Under the pieces are notes generated by a model. The model saw nothing but the letters and a program-made list of their open reading frames with translations. It was not told the origin of the DNA and ran no database searches. A stretch of 35,378 bases of DNA, taken from assembly GCA_964609995.1 (NCBI GenBank), contig CAZSTI010000008.1:1-35378 (forward strand), given 5' to 3'. Both the position numbers and the translations under genes were made by a program. Shown here piece by piece: positions 15,738 to 25,180 of this stretch; position 1 is the first letter of the stretch, and the number at the start of each line of letters is the position of its first letter. Origin of the DNA: JAAYGD01 sp964609995 (GTDB taxonomy: Bacteria > Bacillota_I > Bacilli_A > RF39 > UBA660).

Positions 15738-16847
15738 CTAATCTTTCCCTTCATATATATTTATAAAATTATTCTTAAATTTTTCGAATGTATTGTTATT
15801 AATATTTAATCTAATATCTTCAGTTAGTTTTATTAGAAATCTGATATTATGTATAGATAATAACCTACCTCCTAATGTTTCTTTAGATATTATTAAATGT
15901 CTTATGTATGATTTTGAATAATTTTTGCAAGTATAACAATCACAAGTGTCATCTAATTTTGATAAATCATATTTATATTTTAAATTTTTTAAATTAATTT
16001 TACCATTTTTAGTAAATGCATTTCCGTGTCTAGCAATTCTTGTAGGAAGTACACAATCAAATATATCTACTCCTCTTGATACACCTTCTAATATATCAAT
16101 AGGATCTCCTACTCCCATTAAATATCTAACTTTATCTATTGGCAAATTTTTAGTACTATATTCAATCATTTTATACATAGTATCTTTTCCTTCACCAACA
16201 CTTGTACCACCTATTGAATATCCATCAAAATCCATTTTTATTAATTCATTAGCACAGTGTTCTCTTAAATCTTCGTATTCTCCACCTTGAACAATTCCAA
16301 ATAAAGATTGATAATCATTTTTATGAACTTCTTTACCTCTTCTTGCCCATCTTAGTGTTCTTTCAACACTATCTTTCATATATTCATATGTTGATGGATA
16401 TTCAGGACATTCATCAAAACTCATTATTATATCTGCTCCTAATTTGTTTTGGATTTCAATTGATTTTTCTGGAGTTAAAAACAAATCACTACCATCTAAA
16501 TGGTTTTTAAATCTTACCCCTTCTTCAAGAATATCTTCTTTATTTGCTAAAGAAAACACTTGAAATCCTCCAGAATCTGTTAACATTGGACCATCATATT
16601 TTGTAAAACCATGTAAGCCACCAGCATTTTCAACTACATCTTCTCCTGGTCTTATCCACAAATGATATGTATTTGCAAGTATTATTCCACTTCCTACATC
16701 TTTTAATTCTTCTTTTGAAAGCATCTTAACTGCACCACTCGTACCTACAGGCATAAACATTGGTGTTTCATATATACCATATTTTGTTTCAATATTTCCA
16801 TATCTAGCTTTATTATCTTCTTTTAATAAATTGTATTTAATCTTCAT
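15738..16847 (-). CDS. tgt: tRNA-guanine transglycosylase
   Basis: This 369-residue enzyme swaps guanine-34 of GUN anticodons for preQ1 in queuosine synthesis. Visible features are TDSGGFQVFSL, the FDECPEYPS acidic site, GGTSVGEGKDTMY, MGVGDPIDILEGVSRGVDIFDCVLPTR with the nucleophilic Asp, and the Zn ligands CDCYTCKNYSKSYIRHL. Start 16847 follows GAGGATATGT. It lies 24 bp after queA. No preQ1 synthesis genes (queCDEF) are in the window, so the cell may import the precursor or encode them elsewhere. Confidence 0.95.
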   Translation of the reverse strand: MKIKYNLLKEDNKARYGNIETKYGIYETPMFMPVGTSGAVKMLSKEELKDVGSGIILANTYHLWIRPGEDVVENAGGLHGFTKYDGPMLTDSGGFQVFSLANKEDILEEGVRFKNHLDGSDLFLTPEKSIEIQNKLGADIIMSFDECPEYPSTYEYMKDSVERTLRWARRGKEVHKNDYQSLFGIVQGGEYEDLREHCANELIKMDFDGYSIGGTSVGEGKDTMYKMIEYSTKNLPIDKVRYLMGVGDPIDILEGVSRGVDIFDCVLPTRIARHGNAFTKNGKINLKNLKYKYDLSKLDDTCDCYTCKNYSKSYIRHLIISKETLGGRLLSIHNIRFLIKLTEDIRLNINNNTFEKFKNNFINIYEGKD

Positions 16848-16871
16848 ACATATCCTCAATTACATTATACA

Positions 16872-17885
16872 CTATTTTATAAACATTGCATCCCCAAAAG
16901 AAAAAAATCTATATTTGTTTTTCTTGGCTTCTTCATATGAATTAAATATAAATTCTTTTGATGAAAAGGCAGAAACTAACATTAATAAAGTTGACTTAGG
17001 TAAATGAAAATTAGTAATTAATGCATCAACTGCTTTAAATTTATATCCCGGATAAATAAATATATCTGTCCATCCAGAACACTCTATAAATTTATTATTA
17101 TTTTTTAGTATAGTTTCTAAAGTTCTTGTTGTTGTTGTTCCAACACTGATTATTCTACCCTTTTTATTATTTAATAAATCTGCAGTATCTTTATCTATTG
17201 AATAGTATTCACTATGCATTTTATGATTCTCAATATTATCTACAGAAACCGGTCTAAAAGTTCCGATTCCCACATGAAGAGTTATAAAACATATTTTTAT
17301 TCCTTTTTCTTTAAGTCTATTAATTAAATCAATAGTAAAATGTAATCCGGCTGTTGGAGCTGCAGAACTCCCAATATTTTTTGCATATATAGTTTGATAT
17401 CTATCTTTATCTTCTAATTTATTATGAATATATGGAGGAAGAGGCATCGTTCCTAATATATCTAATATCTCATAAAAAATTCCATCATAAATAAATTCAA
17501 ATATTCTAATACCTTCATCTTTTATATCAACACATTTTGCTTTTAATAAATTTGAAAAATTAATTATTGTTCCTACTTTTATCCTTTTAGCAGGTTTAAC
17601 TAAACACTCCCAAATATTATTTTCAATATTTTTCAATAATAATATTTCAATTAATGCTTTTGTATTTTCTTTTTCTCCAATTAATCTAGCGGGGAGTACT
17701 TTTGTATCATTTAATACTAAAATATCATCTTTATTAAGATAATCTATTATATCTTTAAAAGTTCTATGTTCAATTCTTCCATCTTCTTTATTAAGCACTA
17801 ATAATTTGGATTCATCTCTATTTTTTATTGGTGATTGCGCAATAAAACTTTCATCTAATTCATAATTAAAATCTTCTAATTTCAT
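16872..17885 (-). CDS. queA: S-adenosylmethionine:tRNA ribosyltransferase-isomerase
   Basis: This 337-residue enzyme transfers and isomerises the ribosyl group of SAM onto preQ1-34 tRNA, giving epoxyqueuosine. Family signatures are DFNYELDESFIAQSP at the N-terminus, NDTKVLPARL, the SSAAPTAGLHFT motif, LHVGIGTFRPV and TNFHLPKSTLLMLVSAF near the C-terminus. Length is standard. The start follows AAAGGAG with a TATACT-like -10 upstream, and a terminator separates it from the ruvB-HAD operon. It is the first gene of the queA-tgt unit. Confidence 0.95.
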   Translation of the reverse strand: MKLEDFNYELDESFIAQSPIKNRDESKLLVLNKEDGRIEHRTFKDIIDYLNKDDILVLNDTKVLPARLIGEKENTKALIEILLLKNIENNIWECLVKPAKRIKVGTIINFSNLLKAKCVDIKDEGIRIFEFIYDGIFYEILDILGTMPLPPYIHNKLEDKDRYQTIYAKNIGSSAAPTAGLHFTIDLINRLKEKGIKICFITLHVGIGTFRPVSVDNIENHKMHSEYYSIDKDTADLLNNKKGRIISVGTTTTRTLETILKNNNKFIECSGWTDIFIYPGYKFKAVDALITNFHLPKSTLLMLVSAFSSKEFIFNSYEEAKKNKYRFFSFGDAMFIK

Positions 17886-17911
17886 AAAAAACTCCTTTAA
17901 TAGTATAACAT

Positions 17912-17944
17912 AAAAATAACTGATAATTAATCAGTTATTTTTTT
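17912..17944 (-). terminator. Intrinsic terminator ending the valS-ruvAB operon
   Basis: The 13-bp arms AAAAATAACTGAT and ATCAGTTATTTTT enclose a 5-nt loop and end in a T run on the minus strand. They include the stop codon of the HAD gene. Confidence 0.85.
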
Positions 17945-18550
17945 GATAATATTTTTTCTTAATCGATTATTATTTCTATTTTCCAAATCATCTTCATATT
18001 TTAACACTAATTCCTTAACATCTAACCAATTTAAAGCTCTATCTATACCTTTTGTTTTTAATTCTTCATCCAATATATTTACATTATGATATGCTGTAAA
18101 TAATATTTTTTTATTAGCTCCTTCTAAATTTTCTTCTTTATCATCAATTTTAATTTCAAAATTTAACACACTTTTATCTCCTAAAAAAATATATTTATAC
18201 GGGCTGATAAAAGGTAGTTTATCTTGCAAATAATAAAATTTGTCTAACAATATTTTACCTGATTCTTTGGGAATTTCTTTAAATATATAAGATGTTCCTA
18301 TATATAAATCATATTTTTCATTTAAATAATTTAGAACTTCATAAGCATTATCAGACAATTTACAATAATCATACATATTTTTTGTTAAAAAATAGTTAAA
18401 AAAAGCTTTTTTATCTTCAATAATATCTTGCATATAAAAAGATTTAAAATCTTCTTCAATATAGTTTGTTCCCAAAAAATCATTAATTAAATATAAAAAT
18501 CCCCCAGTAACAATAACATCATCCATATCAACCATTATCTTTGTTTTCAT
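17927..18550 (-). CDS. HAD-superfamily 5'(3')-deoxyribonucleotidase-like protein
   Basis: This 207-residue cytosolic hydrolase resembles the NT5C/YqfW-type nucleotidases. It has HAD motif I as VDMDDVIVTGG (nucleophile Asp8, acid Asp10 region), motif II as YIGTSYI, and motif III/IV as FLGDKSVLNFEIKIDDKEENLE. It probably dephosphorylates nucleoside monophosphates; the substrate is not readable. A basic tail follows ~195. It starts after AGGATAAATT, 8 bp beyond ruvB, and ends in the operon terminator. Confidence 0.75.
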   Translation of the reverse strand: MKTKIMVDMDDVIVTGGFLYLINDFLGTNYIEEDFKSFYMQDIIEDKKAFFNYFLTKNMYDYCKLSDNAYEVLNYLNEKYDLYIGTSYIFKEIPKESGKILLDKFYYLQDKLPFISPYKYIFLGDKSVLNFEIKIDDKEENLEGANKKILFTAYHNVNILDEELKTKGIDRALNWLDVKELVLKYEDDLENRNNNRLRKNIIKKITD

Positions 18551-18558
18551 AATTTATC

Positions 18559-19563
18559 CTAAAACATTCTATCATCAAGCTTAATATTTAAATGTTCATA
18601 AGCTTTTTCAGTAACTACTCTTCCTCTATTTGTTCTTTTTAAAAAACCTAATTTTAATAAGTATGGTTCATATACATCTTCTATGGTAGATACTTCTTCA
18701 GATATAGAAGCCGCTAAAGATTCTATACCAACAGGTCCTCCATTAAATTTATATATTATAGCTTCTAATAATTGTTTATCAGTATTATCTAATCCCAATT
18801 CATCAACCTTTAACCTTTTGAGAGCTAATTTAGTGATTTTATTATCAATACTTCCATTACCCATTACTAAAGCAAAATCCCTTACTCTTTTAAATAATCT
18901 ATTAGCTACTCTAGGTGTTCCTCTACTTCTAACTGCGAGTTCTAAAGCAGCATCATCTTCAATACTAATTTCTAATACTCTACTAGTTCTTTTAACAATT
19001 TGAAACAATTCATCTTCAGTATAATAATCCAACTTAAAAACAATTCCAAATCTATCTCTTAATGGACTAGTTAAATCACCTGCTCTTGTTGTTGCTCCCA
19101 CTAATGTAAATGGGGGTAAATCAATTTTAATGTTTCTACTATTACCATCACTTCCAACAATTATATCTAAAGAAAAATCTTCCATTGCAGGATATAATAT
19201 TTCTTCAATATATCTTGGCATTCTATGTATTTCATCTATAAATAAAACATCACCTGGTTCTAATGTAGATAACACTGCTGCTAAATCGCCACTTTTTTCT
19301 ATAGAAGGCCCACTAGCTGTCTTAATATTTCTTCCTAATTCATGTGCAATAATATAAGCTAATGTAGTTTTTCCTAATCCAGGAGGTCCATATAAAAGAA
19401 CATGATCAAGAGACTCATCTCTCATCTTTGCAGCTTCAATGAATACTTTTAAGTTCTCTTTTACTTCAGTTTGTCCAATATATTCATCAATACTATCAGG
19501 TCTAATAGTAGATTCAAATTGGTCTTCTTCAAGTTTTTTATTAGTAATAACTCTTTCCTCCAT
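18559..19563 (-). CDS. ruvB: Holliday junction branch-migration ATPase RuvB
   Basis: This 334-residue AAA+ motor forms hexamers with RuvA on Holliday junctions. Visible motifs are RPDSIDEYIGQ, Walker A YGPPGLGKTT (58-67), Walker B VLFIDEIHRM, sensor 1 and arginine finger region GATTRAGDLTSPLRDRF, sensor 2 RGTPRVANRL, and a C-terminal winged helix (GFLKRTNRGRV). The start follows TAGGTGAATT, 7 bp after ruvA. No ruvC is adjacent, as is usual in Firmicutes, where RecU resolves junctions. Confidence 0.97.
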   Translation of the reverse strand: MEERVITNKKLEEDQFESTIRPDSIDEYIGQTEVKENLKVFIEAAKMRDESLDHVLLYGPPGLGKTTLAYIIAHELGRNIKTASGPSIEKSGDLAAVLSTLEPGDVLFIDEIHRMPRYIEEILYPAMEDFSLDIIVGSDGNSRNIKIDLPPFTLVGATTRAGDLTSPLRDRFGIVFKLDYYTEDELFQIVKRTSRVLEISIEDDAALELAVRSRGTPRVANRLFKRVRDFALVMGNGSIDNKITKLALKRLKVDELGLDNTDKQLLEAIIYKFNGGPVGIESLAASISEEVSTIEDVYEPYLLKLGFLKRTNRGRVVTEKAYEHLNIKLDDRMF

Positions 19564-19570
19564 AATTCAC

Positions 19571-20119
19571 CTACTTTAATAATAATTTTAATGCTTGTTT
19601 TATTTTTTCCTCTATAGTTTTATCTTTTTCAACCATTGATATTACTTTCATTATATCTTGATTTTTATATCCTAATCCTTTTAAAGCTTCATATAATTCA
19701 TCAGAGTTTTCAATTTCAATATTATCAACTTTAAATTTACCTTTTAAATCTAATATTATTTGTTTTGCTACTTTGTCACCAATTTTTGGAAATTTTTTTA
19801 AGTATAATATGTTTTCTCTATTTATCGCATCCATTATTCCATTTGGAGAACCAGTTGCAAGCATAGGAAGAGCCATTTTAGGGCCAACACCTTTAACCTC
19901 TATTAATTTCAAAAATAAATCTCGTTCTTCTATCTCTTTAAAACCATATAAAGAATACTCATCTTCTCTAATATGCGCATAAATATATAGCTTATAATTT
20001 TCTTCTATCTTAAAAGAGTATGGATTAGAAACAAATATTTTATATCCAATATCATTATTATCAACTACAATATAAGTAGCATTAATTTCTGTTACTAAGC
20101 CCTTTATATAAGAATACAT
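19571..20119 (-). CDS. ruvA: Holliday junction DNA-binding protein RuvA
   Basis: This 182-residue protein has an N-terminal OB fold (MYSYIKGLV, YIYAHIREDEYSLYGF), two helix-hairpin-helix motifs (LIEVKGVGPKMAL and LKKFPKIGDKVAKQIILDLKGK) and a C-terminal RuvB-binding domain (~140-182). Start 20119 has GGAAGTGATATT upstream; an ATG six codons earlier lacks a site. A TATAAT about 20 bp upstream could give ruvAB their own promoter inside the operon. Confidence 0.95.
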   Translation of the reverse strand: MYSYIKGLVTEINATYIVVDNNDIGYKIFVSNPYSFKIEENYKLYIYAHIREDEYSLYGFKEIEERDLFLKLIEVKGVGPKMALPMLATGSPNGIMDAINRENILYLKKFPKIGDKVAKQIILDLKGKFKVDNIEIENSDELYEALKGLGYKNQDIMKVISMVEKDKTIEEKIKQALKLLLK

Positions 20120-20151
20120 AATATCACTTCCTTCCATTTATTATAACATGA

Positions 20152-21717
20152 TTATTGTAATTTTTTTGTTTCTCCAAGATTTATGTATAAAAAGTTTTCA
20201 TCTTCTATTGAAACGTTCAAATTATTTCTTACTAATATGTCTGTTACAACTTCACCAACATTGATATCTTCTTTATTAAGTATAGATTTATACATATTAT
20301 CAATCATAAATCCAATTTTATTACTCATTTTTTTTGAAAACATATATATTTCATCTTGATAATCCTGTGAGGAAATCTCTTTTCTTTTTCTTTTGGATTC
20401 AATTAATCTTGTTGATTCAATTATAGTGTTAAATTCATCTCTATTAATAGGTTGGTTTGTTTTAGATTCAACTATTGAAGCATAATAATTTATTTGGCTT
20501 TCAATAGCTCCAAACGATAATGATGAACTTATATAATTAATATCAGTTAATTTTAAATTCATTATGTTTTTTGGAATAATTACTTTATTTATTTTTTCAA
20601 CTGGAATTTCATCTTTAACAAATCTTTCATCTGAATATTCTCCCATATTAATAGGTAATAATATTGATCTATTTTTATAATCTTCAATTGTTATTTCGGT
20701 TGATTTATGACCATCAAAAGCTTCTATATCTGAAATACAAAATATTATATTTCCTTTTACGTGATTATTATAAGAATTATTTGGAGAATAGTATTCATTA
20801 CCATATATTGCAACAGAAATATAATCTTCAAAATTACATCCATCAAAATTTTTTGAACTTAATATATTTCTCTTTAATAATTCGTTTTTAGATAAAATCC
20901 CATTATTTAATATACTTTCAAATTTAAAAAAATCCAAACCTACTGAATGCAAATATAGTTCATCTTCATTATCTTTTTTCAATTCATCCAAATCGTTTTG
21001 TTTAGAATTCATTTTAAATGTTTTCAAATATAATTCGTTTAATTGGTGAGATGCTTTAACTAATTTTTTTGATTCATTTGTTCTCAAATAATTTAAATCC
21101 AAATCAGAATATATTCTTCCCATAGATAATCTTACTCTATCTAATCCGTCTGCATCTTTTAATATTTTCATTATTTCCATTGCCGATTCTTTATCATTTA
21201 TTTCATAATTTTCAACCATAGATTCTAGATAATTATCAAAAGTGGAATGATATTCTATCGCACATTTTAACATCTTTAAATTTTCTTGATTTTTATAAAA
21301 TTCATCATTTTCAACTACTCTATCTATTTTGTTTGAACTTATTAATCCATGAATATCATCTCTAATATCATTAACTCTTCCTATATCATGATATTTACAT
21401 GCATCCATAAGTATCTTCATATTTCTATCATTTAAATTTCTTTGATTGCCTATTATATATCCAAATAATACTACTCTCTCATTGTGGTAATAGCCATGAT
21501 TAAAACTAGAATATAAATACTTTTTATCTATTGAGTTAATTTCACTAATAAATTTTTTTAAATAATTATTTGTTCTTAAATATAAAAAAACATCTTTTAA
21601 ATCTAGTTGAGCTTCAGATAAGTTATAAACTCCATTAATTACTTTTTTATTATAATCATTTTCGTAATTAATATTTGGTTCATAACTATTTATTATATCT
21701 AATATTGTTAAATTCAT
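20152..21717 (-). CDS. HD-domain protein with a possible ADP-ribosyltransferase-like C-terminal half
   Basis: This is a 521-residue cytosolic protein. Residues ~70-200 are an HD metal-dependent phosphohydrolase domain: His78 (YYHNERVV), His110-Asp111 (KYHDIGR), His123, His157 (EYHS) and LKDADGLDR. A central linker follows. Residues ~253-400 begin LYLHSVGLDFFKFESILNNGILS, which resembles the H-x(n)-IL-x-x-G opening of ADP-ribosyltransferase folds (DarT/KptA-like). They end with SDERFVKDEIPVEKINKVIIP. That second assignment is a weak pattern match, and the domain may be something else. It is coupled to valS by an ATGA overlap and followed by ruvA. Confidence 0.55.
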   Translation of the reverse strand: MNLTILDIINSYEPNINYENDYNKKVINGVYNLSEAQLDLKDVFLYLRTNNYLKKFISEINSIDKKYLYSSFNHGYYHNERVVLFGYIIGNQRNLNDRNMKILMDACKYHDIGRVNDIRDDIHGLISSNKIDRVVENDEFYKNQENLKMLKCAIEYHSTFDNYLESMVENYEINDKESAMEIMKILKDADGLDRVRLSMGRIYSDLDLNYLRTNESKKLVKASHQLNELYLKTFKMNSKQNDLDELKKDNEDELYLHSVGLDFFKFESILNNGILSKNELLKRNILSSKNFDGCNFEDYISVAIYGNEYYSPNNSYNNHVKGNIIFCISDIEAFDGHKSTEITIEDYKNRSILLPINMGEYSDERFVKDEIPVEKINKVIIPKNIMNLKLTDINYISSSLSFGAIESQINYYASIVESKTNQPINRDEFNTIIESTRLIESKRKRKEISSQDYQDEIYMFSKKMSNKIGFMIDNMYKSILNKEDINVGEVVTDILVRNNLNVSIEDENFLYINLGETKKLQ

Positions 21718-24194
21718 TTAGCCTCCATGTTACTTAATTTTATTTCTTCTTCTTTTAATTTTGCTTTTTCATCTTCAACAATATTCTTAGGAGCTTTTTT
21801 TACATATCCTTCATTGGATAACAATTTTTTTCTTCTTTCAATACTAAGTTTTAATTCTTCAATTTCCTTAGTATTATCAATTATATTTTCTTTAGTATAG
21901 TAACTTATTGAGATATCTTTATTATCTGATAAAATTGTAATTTTGTTTAAAGATTCTCCATTATATTTATTATATTCATCTAATTTTAATAATTTTTTTA
22001 ATATATTTAAAATGAGTTCATCATTACAATTATATTCTATTAATGCATCTTTAGTAATATTAGATTCCAACTTAATATTCCTTACTTTTATAATATATGT
22101 TTTTAATTCTTCAATTATTTTATATTCATTTTTGTAATTAATATCTTTATCATAAACCGGATAATCTCCAATCATTATTGATTCTTTTTCAAATGATAAA
22201 TAAATATCTTCTGTTACAAAAGGCATAAAAGGATGAAGCATTTTTAATATTGATAGTAAAATATATTTTAATACTTTAGAATTTAAATGTACTTTAGATA
22301 ATTCTATATACCAGTCACAAAAATCATTCCATATAAATTCATATAATTCTGAACCAACATTTTGAAAATCATATTTATCCATATTTTTTGTAATAGATTT
22401 AACCTTATTATTAAACTTAAATAATATCCATTTATCTATAATACTTAATTCGGATTCATTATTTAAATTCATTTCTACATATCTAGATGCATTCCATATT
22501 TTATTAATAAAATTCCATGTAGATTTAATTTTTTCTTCATCATATCTTAAATCCATACCTTGAGCTGTATTAGTTGTAATAAAAAATCTTAGAGAATCCG
22601 CTCCATATTTTTCAATTACATCCATAGGATCTATTCCATTACCCAAAGATTTAGACATTTTTTTACCAAACTTATCTCTTACTAATCCATGTATTAATAC
22701 CTCTTTAAAAGGAATATCATTCATAAACTCTATAGATTGAAACATCATTCTAGCAACCCAAAAGAATATAATATCATACCCAGTAACCATTATATCTATT
22801 GGAAAATATCTATCTAAATCTTTCGTTTTATTAGGAAAACCCAAAGTACTAAATGGCCATAAAGCTGAAGAGAACCAAGTATCTAATACATCTTCATCTT
22901 GAATCCAATCAAATCCTGGAGATTCAACTTGTACTTTTAATTCATTATCTTTATACCAAGCAGGAATTCTATGCCCCCACCATACTTGTCTTGAAATACA
23001 CCAATCTTGAACAGAATTCATCCAATTAATTAAAATCTTTTCAAATCTTGGAGTAACAAATTTTACTTTTTTTTCTTTATTATTTTGAATATTTAATAAA
23101 GCTTTAGATAGTTCATCCATTTTAACAAACCATTGAGGCATAATCATTATTTCTATTACAGCATCAGTTCTCTCAGAATAACCAACCTCATGATAATATT
23201 CTTCAATCTTTGTTATTAATCCTAATTTATTTAATTTTTCAACTATTCTAATTCTAGCTTCTTCTCTTGTCAATCCGGAAAATTCTAGTGCATAATCATT
23301 TAATATACCATTTTTATCAATGGATTCAATTATTTCAATATTATTTTTTTTCAATATATCAAAATCATCTATAGCATGTGCACTACATTTCATAGCTCCG
23401 GTTCCAAAAGAAATATCAATGTATTCATCAGCTATTACAGGTATTAATTCATTTCTTAATGGGGAAACAACACTTTTTCCAATAATATTTTTGTATCTTT
23501 CATCTTTTGGATTTACTACTACTGCTTTATCGCTTGCCATTGTTTCAGGGCGAGTTGTTGCAACTTCTATATATTCATTAGAATTTGGAAACATATATTT
23601 AAAATAATACATATTTCCTTTTGTCTTTTTATAAATTACTTCTATATTTGACAAAGCTGTCTTTGCTATAGGATCCCAATTAATAGGTTTAGTTCCTTTA
23701 TATATATATCCTTTATTATATAAATCAATAAACACTTTATTAACGGCATTGCTTGAACCTTCATCTAAAGTGAATCTTTCCTTACTATAATCTAAACTTA
23801 ATCCCAAATTAGACCATTGTTTTCTAATTATATTTGCATATTCTTCTTTATAACTCCAAGCATAATCCATCCATTTATCTCTACCTATAGACTTAGGATT
23901 TATTCCTTGTTCTTTTAATCTAGCATCAATTTTTGCTTGAGTTGCTACTCCAGCATGGTCCATACCTGGTAACCATAATACATCATAACCTTTTAGTCTT
24001 TTATACCTTGCAATAATATCTTGAAGAGATGTATCCCATGCATGGCCTAAGTGTAACTTTCCTGTTACGTTAGGAGGTGGAATTACAATGCTAAAAGAAG
24101 TTTTATTTAAATTTCCAGATTTAAATAAATTATTTTTTAACCAATAATCATATTTACCATCTTCTACTAATTTATGATTATATTTTTTTTCCAT
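21714..24194 (-). CDS. valS: Valyl-tRNA synthetase
   Basis: This is an 826-residue class I synthetase. HIGH appears as HLGH (48-51) after PPPNVTGK and KMSKS is at about 510-518 (GKKMSKSLGNG). The editing CP1 domain holds TTRPETMASDKAVVVNP and FGTGAMKCSAHAIDDFDI. DALIE and the C-terminal tRNA-binding coiled coil (IEELKLSIERRKKLL to the end) are present. The start codon lies inside the last codons of the HD gene (17-nt overlap), with GGAGAG upstream. It is controlled by the Val T-box in front of the HD gene. Confidence 0.96.
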   Translation of the reverse strand: MEKKYNHKLVEDGKYDYWLKNNLFKSGNLNKTSFSIVIPPPNVTGKLHLGHAWDTSLQDIIARYKRLKGYDVLWLPGMDHAGVATQAKIDARLKEQGINPKSIGRDKWMDYAWSYKEEYANIIRKQWSNLGLSLDYSKERFTLDEGSSNAVNKVFIDLYNKGYIYKGTKPINWDPIAKTALSNIEVIYKKTKGNMYYFKYMFPNSNEYIEVATTRPETMASDKAVVVNPKDERYKNIIGKSVVSPLRNELIPVIADEYIDISFGTGAMKCSAHAIDDFDILKKNNIEIIESIDKNGILNDYALEFSGLTREEARIRIVEKLNKLGLITKIEEYYHEVGYSERTDAVIEIMIMPQWFVKMDELSKALLNIQNNKEKKVKFVTPRFEKILINWMNSVQDWCISRQVWWGHRIPAWYKDNELKVQVESPGFDWIQDEDVLDTWFSSALWPFSTLGFPNKTKDLDRYFPIDIMVTGYDIIFFWVARMMFQSIEFMNDIPFKEVLIHGLVRDKFGKKMSKSLGNGIDPMDVIEKYGADSLRFFITTNTAQGMDLRYDEEKIKSTWNFINKIWNASRYVEMNLNNESELSIIDKWILFKFNNKVKSITKNMDKYDFQNVGSELYEFIWNDFCDWYIELSKVHLNSKVLKYILLSILKMLHPFMPFVTEDIYLSFEKESIMIGDYPVYDKDINYKNEYKIIEELKTYIIKVRNIKLESNITKDALIEYNCNDELILNILKKLLKLDEYNKYNGESLNKITILSDNKDISISYYTKENIIDNTKEIEELKLSIERRKKLLSNEGYVKKAPKNIVEDEKAKLKEEEIKLSNMEAK

Positions 24195-24942
24195 TATTTA
24201 CTCTCCTTTCAATATATTCTTCAAGTTTGTTTTCGATATTTATTAATTTTTCTAAAGTATCTTTATTATTATTTTTAGCTTTTAAAAAACTAATCACTCT
24301 TTTTATTACTCCTTTTCCCTTAATAAATGAAAAACTACAATCAAAATTAATATCATAAATCATTGCTAATCCTAACAAGATTCTATCTAATTTATTATTG
24401 GTATCTTGATAAGAAATATCTTTTTCATTTAATATACTATTATACACTGTATTTGAAATTTCAAGATTATTAGTTTCATATTCACTAAATTTTTTAAAAC
24501 CATCATTTAATAAAATATCTATTTTATCAGCATCTCTTACTATCTTTGAAAATAATAATTCTATTTCATTACATTTTCCAATTTTAAACTTATTATGAAA
24601 TTTAATTGATTTTAATATTGCGGAATCATATGTAGTATCTTCCGTAAATTTTCTCAAATAATTATTCTTATTTATATAATCATAAGCATAATCTCCATGA
24701 TCAAAGCTTTTTCTATCATTAAAGGTATCATATATCTTTAATTGATCAAATCTTGCAAGATCATGAAGTAAACACGCTAAAGTAACCATATATACTTCAG
24801 TATCTTTTAATTTTAATTTCTTAGCAATTGAATTTCCAATTTTCATAACACTTATAGAATGATTATATTTAAATTTTATTCCTAAATTTTTTAAATCATA
24901 ATTTTCAACATGTTTTTTAAATTCTAACAACTCTTTTTTCAT
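24178..24942 (-). CDS. HD-domain phosphohydrolase
   Basis: This is a 254-residue cytosolic metal-dependent hydrolase. HD ligands are His28 (YNHSISV), LLHDLARFDQ, the DHGDYAYDYI and IKFHNKFK histidines, and VRDADKIDILL. A helical C-terminal region ends in a coiled stretch (~225-250). The substrate is unknown; relatives act on nucleotides or cyclic nucleotides. It is the first gene after the Val T-box, starts after GGAGGAAAT, and overlaps valS. It is thus co-induced with valS on valine starvation, an unusual neighbour for a synthetase. Confidence 0.85.
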   Translation of the reverse strand: MKKELLEFKKHVENYDLKNLGIKFKYNHSISVMKIGNSIAKKLKLKDTEVYMVTLACLLHDLARFDQLKIYDTFNDRKSFDHGDYAYDYINKNNYLRKFTEDTTYDSAILKSIKFHNKFKIGKCNEIELLFSKIVRDADKIDILLNDGFKKFSEYETNNLEISNTVYNSILNEKDISYQDTNNKLDRILLGLAMIYDINFDCSFSFIKGKGVIKRVISFLKAKNNNKDTLEKLINIENKLEEYIERRVNNGKKI

Positions 24943-24951
24943 ATTTCCTCC

Positions 24952-25146
24952 AATAAAAAAGCCTCCTAAAACTTAAGGACGCTTTGCGTGGTACCACCTT
25001 ACATAGAAAACTATGTTCTTAAATCTTTAACGAAGATTCCCGATTATACTCATAAGCAACATTCATATATATTAATTATTAGTTTTCACCAAACACTAAC
25101 TCTCTAATTATTAAATATATATTACTCCTCTTAATCTTTGTATACA
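24952..25146 (-). promoter_or_regulatory. T-box leader (Val) of the HD-valS operon
   Basis: The T-box AAGGTGGTACCACG is read on the minus strand at 25000-24987. A terminator stem (GCGTCCT with AGGAGGC) is followed by TTTTTT. Stem I shows AGAGAG and GGTGAAAAC. The specifier loop GAATGTTGCTT carries GTT (Val) at 25060-25058. Uncharged tRNA-Val should permit read-through into the HD gene, valS and possibly on to ruvAB. Confidence 0.92.
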
Positions 25147-25151
25147 TTTTT

Positions 25152-25180
25152 ATTATAACTTTTTAACAAAAATTAGTCAA
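25152..25180 (-). promoter_or_regulatory. Sigma-A promoter of the Val T-box transcript
   Basis: TTGACT (25180-25175), a 17-bp spacer and TATAAT (25157-25152) are read on the minus strand. The -35 abuts the stop codon of the preceding gene. Confidence 0.8.
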
